DNA of 64,000 nucleotides from Lucifuga dentata. Its lineage: Eukaryota > Chordata > Actinopteri > Ophidiiformes > Bythitidae. The stretch covers positions 1-64,000 of the forward strand of contig VXCM01001476.1 of NCBI GenBank assembly GCA_014773175.1. The letters run 5' to 3'. Made by a program: the position numbers and the translations under genes. Shown in pieces: positions 58,110 through 64,000 of the stretch. The notes under the pieces are model-generated. The model was not told the DNA's origin, did not search any database, and saw only the letters and a list, made by a program, of their open reading frames with translations. Within the stretch, counting starts at the first letter, position 1. Each line of letters begins with the position of its first letter.

Positions 58110-60900
58110 AGTCACGCTGCAACCTAAAGACAACCAAGCTTGATCCCTGACAAAAATACAAATATTCTGCTCTAGTATTTGGTTCTGCAGTCTGTGCAAG
58201 AGGTGTTTCCACAGTAGAATCAAACTACAAGAGGATGGGAAGAGTGTGTGTGTGTGTGTTATTCCCCTGTTTCTCATCGTCATGCCAAAATATCTGACAC
58301 AACAGTTCACATTATGGGTGATTCTACGTGTAGAATAGACTAATAAAGGAGGTGCTGTGAGTGTCGGTAGAGAAAAAGTGTCCTGGTGGATTTCATGCTA
58401 CAGCACACAATGCACTTTTTAAGTCATCATTGCATCAACAGTAAAAACCTCTGAGAAAAAAAAAAAAAAAAAANAAAAAAAAAAAAAAAAAAAACTCTAC
58501 TGGAAATAAGCAACACGAAGGACTCAATCAAAAGTGGATCACATGACCTTTAATTAGCTTTCAGTACAAGTGGACTTGCTCGTTAATGTAAAGGTATCAA
58601 CCCCTGCTTGCGTCCTTGTTCAGATTTGATGCAAAGGCTGAGGCTAATGCACACTTTCTCCTCTCCCTGACACTCTCGGGGGAGACACACCATCGACCCC
58701 TCTTTCCATTGTAGCTTGGCAGGAGAGCAAACTGCTCCCAGCTTGTCAGAGAAGAGAGCACTTTCTCTGGGCTATTTTCATGAGAATGCAGCGGAAAGGT
58801 AAGAGGAAGGGGGTAGAGGAGGGAGAGATACAGCGAGGGCAGAGAATGCATTTGTTCATTTATTGAAAAAAAATCTCTTCTGCTTTGGTGCCTAAATGCT
58901 CAAACAAATGGTAGCTGCACCAGAACTTTCCTGTCTGACTGGTAGTTTGCAAACCCCATCAGGGCTTTTATTAGCTTTAGCCGACTAAGCCAAACGCCTC
59001 CTCCGTCTCCTGGACCACAGCAACTCCTGCGCGTTTCAGAAGAATCCTTATTTCAAATGTCACGCTTCAGACCAGCAAGACAGTGTGAAGAGCCTGACGG
59101 AGGAGCGATAAGCCGTGTCGATGGGAGTGGTTAAGATACTAAAACCACATGATTATTCTTGTCATTATCATCAGTAGCGTGAGAGATCTAATGACAAGAG
59201 GATGACGAGCGTGTCCAGCTGCCAAACAACAAAATGCTCTGTGCCGCCGTTTAAATTCTCAATATGCTTTAGACATGAAAATCTGACTGTAAAGCCTTGT
59301 GATTTCTGAAGGCGTTTCACTTTAGATCTTCACTTTACCAGTTTGAACACTTTAATGTATGTTATTTCCAATGCAGCATCCTTAAATGTTCAGAAAAGCA
59401 GCCTGTAGCAAGCTGTGCACAAACAGGATGCAGGTTATTCACAGGCTTCATGAATGTGAATTTATGCATAAAAGTCTTCCTGAAGAACGCTATATTTCTG
59501 TAATTTCATTTAAATTTGCTTTTGTTTTTAAGTATGATTACATCAGGGGAGTTAAGCTTATAATCTCTACAAAGACAACACATGCAATATGGCCAAATGT
59601 AAATCCAAAATAGAATTTTAGCATTATACGTGCATTCAGCCAGGGTTGCATGCAGGAGGCTACAATCATAAGTAAGAGTCAAGCACCAGCCGAAAATGTA
59701 ATATCATGAAATATCATCTTTAGATTGAGTTAATCTGGGTGACACACACACGCCTGCCTCACCCAGCATTCACTGTATTGAATATGTGCTCATGTATTAT
59801 GCAGTTATACGGTGAATTGAATGTTAAGCATAGAAGCCTCCACCGCAAATTATTAAATGAATACAAACCTGTTAAATATTTCAGCGACCTCTCTCACATG
59901 CAAAGCACGCTCGCCCGTTTTCAGATGAACTGAGCCGCAGCAGAAACAACAGGTGGCCAGATAGAAGGTGCGCAGTGAATTACTCTGCTTTTGACAGCGT
60001 TGCTATGGAAACACAGCAAGGGGGGACACAAACAAAGTGATGCACACCATAATTTAATACAGAAAAATAAAAAATGTCCTATGCGCACACGTCCACATCC
60101 AGGAAATTCATCACAGATTTTGATATTCAGAGTGATTTTTTTTTTTTTTTTTNTTTTTTTTTTTTTTTTCTTCCTTGAATCCGCTGGGCCTTCCTGGAAA
60201 ACTCAGCTGGTTTCTCTGAACATCCACTGGCTAGTCGCTGGGGTGCCTTAGTGTTCATAATACATTAAGGTATCCATCAGCGTGGTGCTTCTGCTGCATT
60301 CGCCCGTGAAGTAGCTGCCCCAAGCGCCCGACTTTCTCCCGTTGCAGGAGAAGAGGGGTGAAACTGGGTGAAACTCATCAGAAAACAAACAGAAAAGTCT
60401 CATCCACTAGGCATATTTCACCGCGAGAGCACTTCAGATAAACATTATGGCAATCATAAGAAACTGAAAGTCTATTCATGATTGTTCATATTTTGTTTGA
60501 GAAAGTGATAAAAACAGCAGGCCAGAATATATTAGCCTGAGTAAACATCAGTGGCAGCAGCAGCCTCTTTTTATTAGACCCCTGTGCCTGGAAGCAGTGG
60601 GTTCTGGGACATTTCATTTCCAGGAAGCGAATGTGTCCCCCAGTGCGTATTGTTTCCATGATGGCAATTTATTTTGTGGAGTGGCATGACAAGTGTGTGT
60701 TATGGAATGAAAGCTGATAGATAAGAAGAATGGGAAAGATGCTTTTCACATTCTGGCTGTGTCTGAGAGGTGAAGACGCCTGGCCACAGTGAATACAGAT
60801 CACGCTCAGTGTGCACGGAGGAGGCGTGCGGGGTTTTGTATTGAAATGTTGCATCCTGACTTCCCTCCTTCTGTTTCTCCTCAACTCTGCTTTGTCACAG
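58110..60900. other. Non-coding, no gene recognised; two poly-A/T gaps
   Basis: Poly-A around the N at 58474 and poly-T around the N at 60153; (GT)n near 58242-58260. Short ORFs only. Confidence 0.5.
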
Positions 60901-60979
60901 AAGCTCAGATGGTTTTTCCAGCTGTTATTATTATTATTTTTTTTGTCAAAGGTGCTTAATTTAACCGATCCAACATGGA

Positions 60980-61257
60980 AGAAAATTTATGCCTCTGCCA
61001 GAAAACACAGAAGGAGAAAATGGCTTTTACTGAAAATTAAAAAAACAAGTTGCGCCTGCTACAATCATGCATCAGTGTTAGCAGGAAAAACATCGAAATT
61101 TAAAGTGTGTGTCACCTGAACATTTGATTTTGTAAGATTACAGATTTAGCAAAATAACAGGAAAACTAAAACACATATTTTGGAAAATGGTTGGCAGTAA
61201 TGCAACATGTATACAGGTAGTATTCATGCAAACATGCAAAACCACTGGTATGGTCCT
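60980..61257 (+). mobile_element. Family A MITE, right half (copy 7)
   Basis: TTAGCAGGAAAAACATC, ACATTTGATTTTGTAAGATT and AACATGCAAAACCACTGGTA lead to GGTATGGTCCT and TTAA at 61258-61261. The left terminus is lost or too diverged to place. Confidence 0.65.
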
Positions 61258-61524
61258 TTAACATGTATCTCATGGTTAATTTGAGCAATTGCCTACGTAC
61301 TCAGGTTAGTTATTATCTTGTTAAGGTGAAATAATTCTGAGGCAGCAGGCATTCAACGTGTGTTAAATGAAATATGTATGGGCTGATACAAACTACAGCA
61401 TATAAACTTATAACATGTTTAGTTTTTACACACTTTATTAAGTTGAAACTTTAGAAGAATACCAAAGAGCTGATTGCTTAAAGTGGACAGAGTCTGAAAG
61501 GACATGAGTGTGTATGTTCAGAAA

Positions 61525-62403
61525 TAGGTCTGGACAATATGAAAATTTTTTTTATCACGATATTTTAAAAAAAATATTGATCGATATCGTGATATGGCAA
61601 AGATTCTGCTGCATTTCAAGTGACCTGAATTTAAAATTTAACAGTTTCTTTATGCATGTTCTGAACATAAAAAGTAACCAACTGAAAATGAGCTGAAAAA
61701 TCCGTCTTTTTCAGCAGTCTGCAGTGGCATCATGTCTTTTCCAATGAAGAAAGCTAAAAGCTACAGCATGCATGATGTCCTCGTGCTTTTTTTGTTTTTT
61801 GGTTTTTTTTCGTGTGGTTCCACAGCAGAAAAAGCAGACTGTATGGTAGTTTGGGTCCGTGTACATAACGGCCAATTGACTTTAGTTTTGGAATGGGGAA
61901 ACGGAAAATGAAAAAAGAGCGTTACCTCTGAAGGCTTTGCTGTTTGTCCCGGGGGACGAGTTTGAAGTAGCCGCTGTGTGACCCGCTTTACGGGGTCACA
62001 CACTGATGTCAGCACTTCAGACAGGAAAATAAGTTTGTTGTACAGCCCAGCTTCATCAGTGCTGCTTTCCTTTCTTAGTCTTCATTAGATTTTTTTTTTT
62101 CATCGCTTTCTGACATCTTTGCCTAACATTCGCTCACATATCACCGCCACACGGGGTGCGCTGTGTTCACTGGCGTTTAGCAAGAAGTTGCTTTGAGGAA
62201 GTGGGCGGGCTGTTATTATGACACTGCTACCTGATTGGCTAGTTTGTTCCAGTTCAGACACGCTATGGGCTGTTTGACCTGTCATTAACTTCCTGTATTC
62301 CAGCACTATTTTCTATCAATATTATATTGACATCTTCATTTTTATATCGAAGATTTTTTTATATCACGATACGACTTTATATCATTTATATCGTCCAGCC
62401 CTA
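61525..62403. mobile_element. hAT-like non-autonomous element with 8-bp target duplication
   Basis: The left end TAGGTCTGGACAATATGAAA and the right end TTTATATCGTCCAGCCCTA are inverted, and further ATCACGATA motifs near each end are inverted too. TTCAGAAA flanks both sides exactly (61517-61524 and 62404-62411). An 8-bp duplication is typical of hAT transposition. The 879-base interior has no recognisable transposase; the minus-strand frame at 61761-62015 is anonymous. Confidence 0.88.
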
Positions 62404-62411
62404 TTCAGAAA

Positions 62412-64000
62412 GTGGATGAATCTCATGTTAAAGCATTTCCTGGTTCTGCTATTGAACATAATGTAGTCAGCAGGACGACCTCACACATTTATACCTACAA
62501 GACAAGAAACTGAAAGAAATCATAAGAAACTATACATCATGACTATAGACATTTCTCATTTTTATGTGATTATAGATCTTCTGATGAGACATTTTTCATT
62601 CCGTTCAGCCACAATAACGTTTATGGATTCATTTTACCTTTCCAAACAGATGTGAAGACAGAACGAGTGATGAAATAAGAAGAAATTATTTCTCTGTGTT
62701 CAGTATTGTTCTTGTTTCCGACAGAAGACTTCTGCGTGGACTCGCAAAGAGGAAATAAAGCTCTTTATGCTTGAGATCAGGCAGGAAACACCATCGTTTG
62801 GGTTACCGTGTCGTAATGCATGTTCACCATGCAGAAGAGTGAACTATAAAGGAAGCTGGCTGATTAAAAGCCTAATCACAATTACACTGTTTCCATAGTG
62901 ACAAGGAAAAGCAATACAGCACAGATATGATTAATTGCCTCTGCAGAATGTGCACATGCACGTCTGGCCATGTCAGAAATCATATGCACGCTACATGATT
63001 GGTGATGAGCTCAAGAGTGTCAGATTGAGATTTAGTCATAAATTTTCATATGCAAATCAGGTTGAGCTGTACGCTGCGTGATATGAGATATTCTCACAGG
63101 TGTAACTGCGTCACACACAGCGACACACACTGACAGGCTGCTGAGAGGCGTGATTTAGTGCAGGGAGAGGTCAGCCGGCACCGCCGCTGCCGCCGCCACC
63201 CTCCCTGCATCTCTCTAATGGACTGGAAGAGATTCACTCATAAATCAAACAATCAGAGCAGAAGCTCAAAAACAGCACATGCACACTTTGACCAGCTGAA
63301 AATGAGTTCTGCTGCCACAAGTAACAAACAAGACGGCGTGTTAATTTAATGTGCGCCCGTGTCACCACTTCCTGTTGCAAGACCACAAAACAGCCACACG
63401 GCAGTGATGTTATTTGACCTGTGAAAGCAAAAGATCACATCAAGATCAGTTTGAACATTAAAGGACTTAAACAATAAGGGAGGATTTCAGTTTGCTGGAG
63501 GAGGAGAAAAGAGGCAGAGTCAGAATCCCTCAATCTGAGGATTAGATTCACATTTCTGCTCTGTGTGAGGACTGAAATCTCACCTTTCTTTTCATCACAC
63601 ACCATTACTTCTCCTGCATTTTCCCCGCACTATTTTCTCCCCGGAGAATAGACTTGTCTGCTCTGTGGTTAATGTTCTATCGCTGAAGATCAGAACTGCT
63701 TTACCAGTAATTGTTGCTTTTATCATTCTCACACAAACGAAAGCTTTCCACGCTGAGGAGGGTCATAATTGTTTTGGAATTTGCATTTGTTTTACTGTTT
63801 CGTAGTTCTTGTTTAAACCTCTATTTAGCTTCATCATTATACAGATTGCTAATCGTCCCAGGAGGTTATTTTTACGTTCACTAATGAGGTTTTGTTTTTA
63901 CTGTTTGTCAGCAGGATGGATGGATTTTGATTAAAAAGCATACACACATGGGACTTGAGTCAGAGTAGATTAGATTCTGAGGCAGATCGCTTTGGGATCA
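62412..64000. other. Non-coding; candidate conserved stretch at 62820-63075
   Basis: Repeat-free. The 62820-63075 part carries GATTAATTGCC, CATATGCAAATCAG (an octamer-like ATGCAAAT) and GATTAAAAGCCTAATCAC motifs, a texture often seen in vertebrate developmental enhancers. This is inference from motif content only. CpG-rich GCCGCCGCTGCCGCCGCC at 63177-63197 is short. Confidence 0.4.

Overview
The window reads as teleost fish nuclear DNA. It is AT-rich and non-coding, with dense (CA)n, (CT)n and (GATA)n microsatellites. Fish-type repeats are frequent: TTAA-flanked and hAT-like MITEs, Tc1-like and pogo-like elements, L1- and L2-type LINE tails, and a fish SINE body. There is no sign of bacterial, phage or organellar organisation: no operons, no Shine-Dalgarno-led ORFs, no long ORFs.

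Only one host protein-coding segment could be supported. It is a short first coding exon on the + strand at 39350-39403 (18 codons, MTTAKDANASSKAAQQDQ, ending CAG|GTACCG). This closely resembles the N-terminus of the short isoform of DPP6 (DPPX-S), as I recall that protein. It sits at the 3' side of the only clearly CpG-rich, promoter-like stretch (about 39041-39660), which carries a (CT)n(GT)n tract and an 8-codon upstream ORF. I therefore read the window as part of a dpp6 locus (dpp6a or dpp6b not decided). Positions 39404-64000 would be the 5' part of a long first intron. Positions 1-39040 would be either intron of longer dpp6 isoforms or upstream intergenic DNA. The next expected exon (cytoplasmic tail plus membrane anchor) was not found by eye.

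Layout. 1-9.9 kb: LINE remnants, a 4.2-4.8 kb foldback, an AAGTA-rich dispersed repeat, and two TTAA-flanked MITEs. 9.9-15.4 kb: two pogo-like TA-flanked elements, a perfect 29-bp hairpin, and a CpG-rich MITE relative. 15.4-28.7 kb: mostly plain sequence, with a broken Tc1-like transposon, two copies of an unnamed repeat, and another TTAA MITE. 28.7-36 kb: the quietest part, a candidate conserved-noncoding zone. 36-39 kb: L2-type LINE tail and a TIR element containing an internal duplication. 39-39.7 kb: dpp6 exon and promoter. 40-64 kb: SINE body, several MITE families, an inverted pair of TTAA MITEs, an L1-type LINE 3' end with a clear target-site duplication, and a hAT-like MITE with a clean 8-bp target-site duplication.

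Assembly quality matters here. There are 22 single-N gaps. Six of them are flanked by exact direct repeats of 61-64 bp, which looks like de Bruijn contig ends that overlap but were never merged. Several apparent ORFs across these sites are artefacts. I found no previously undescribed multi-gene system; the notable content is the alternative dpp6 promoter/exon and the repeat biology around it.
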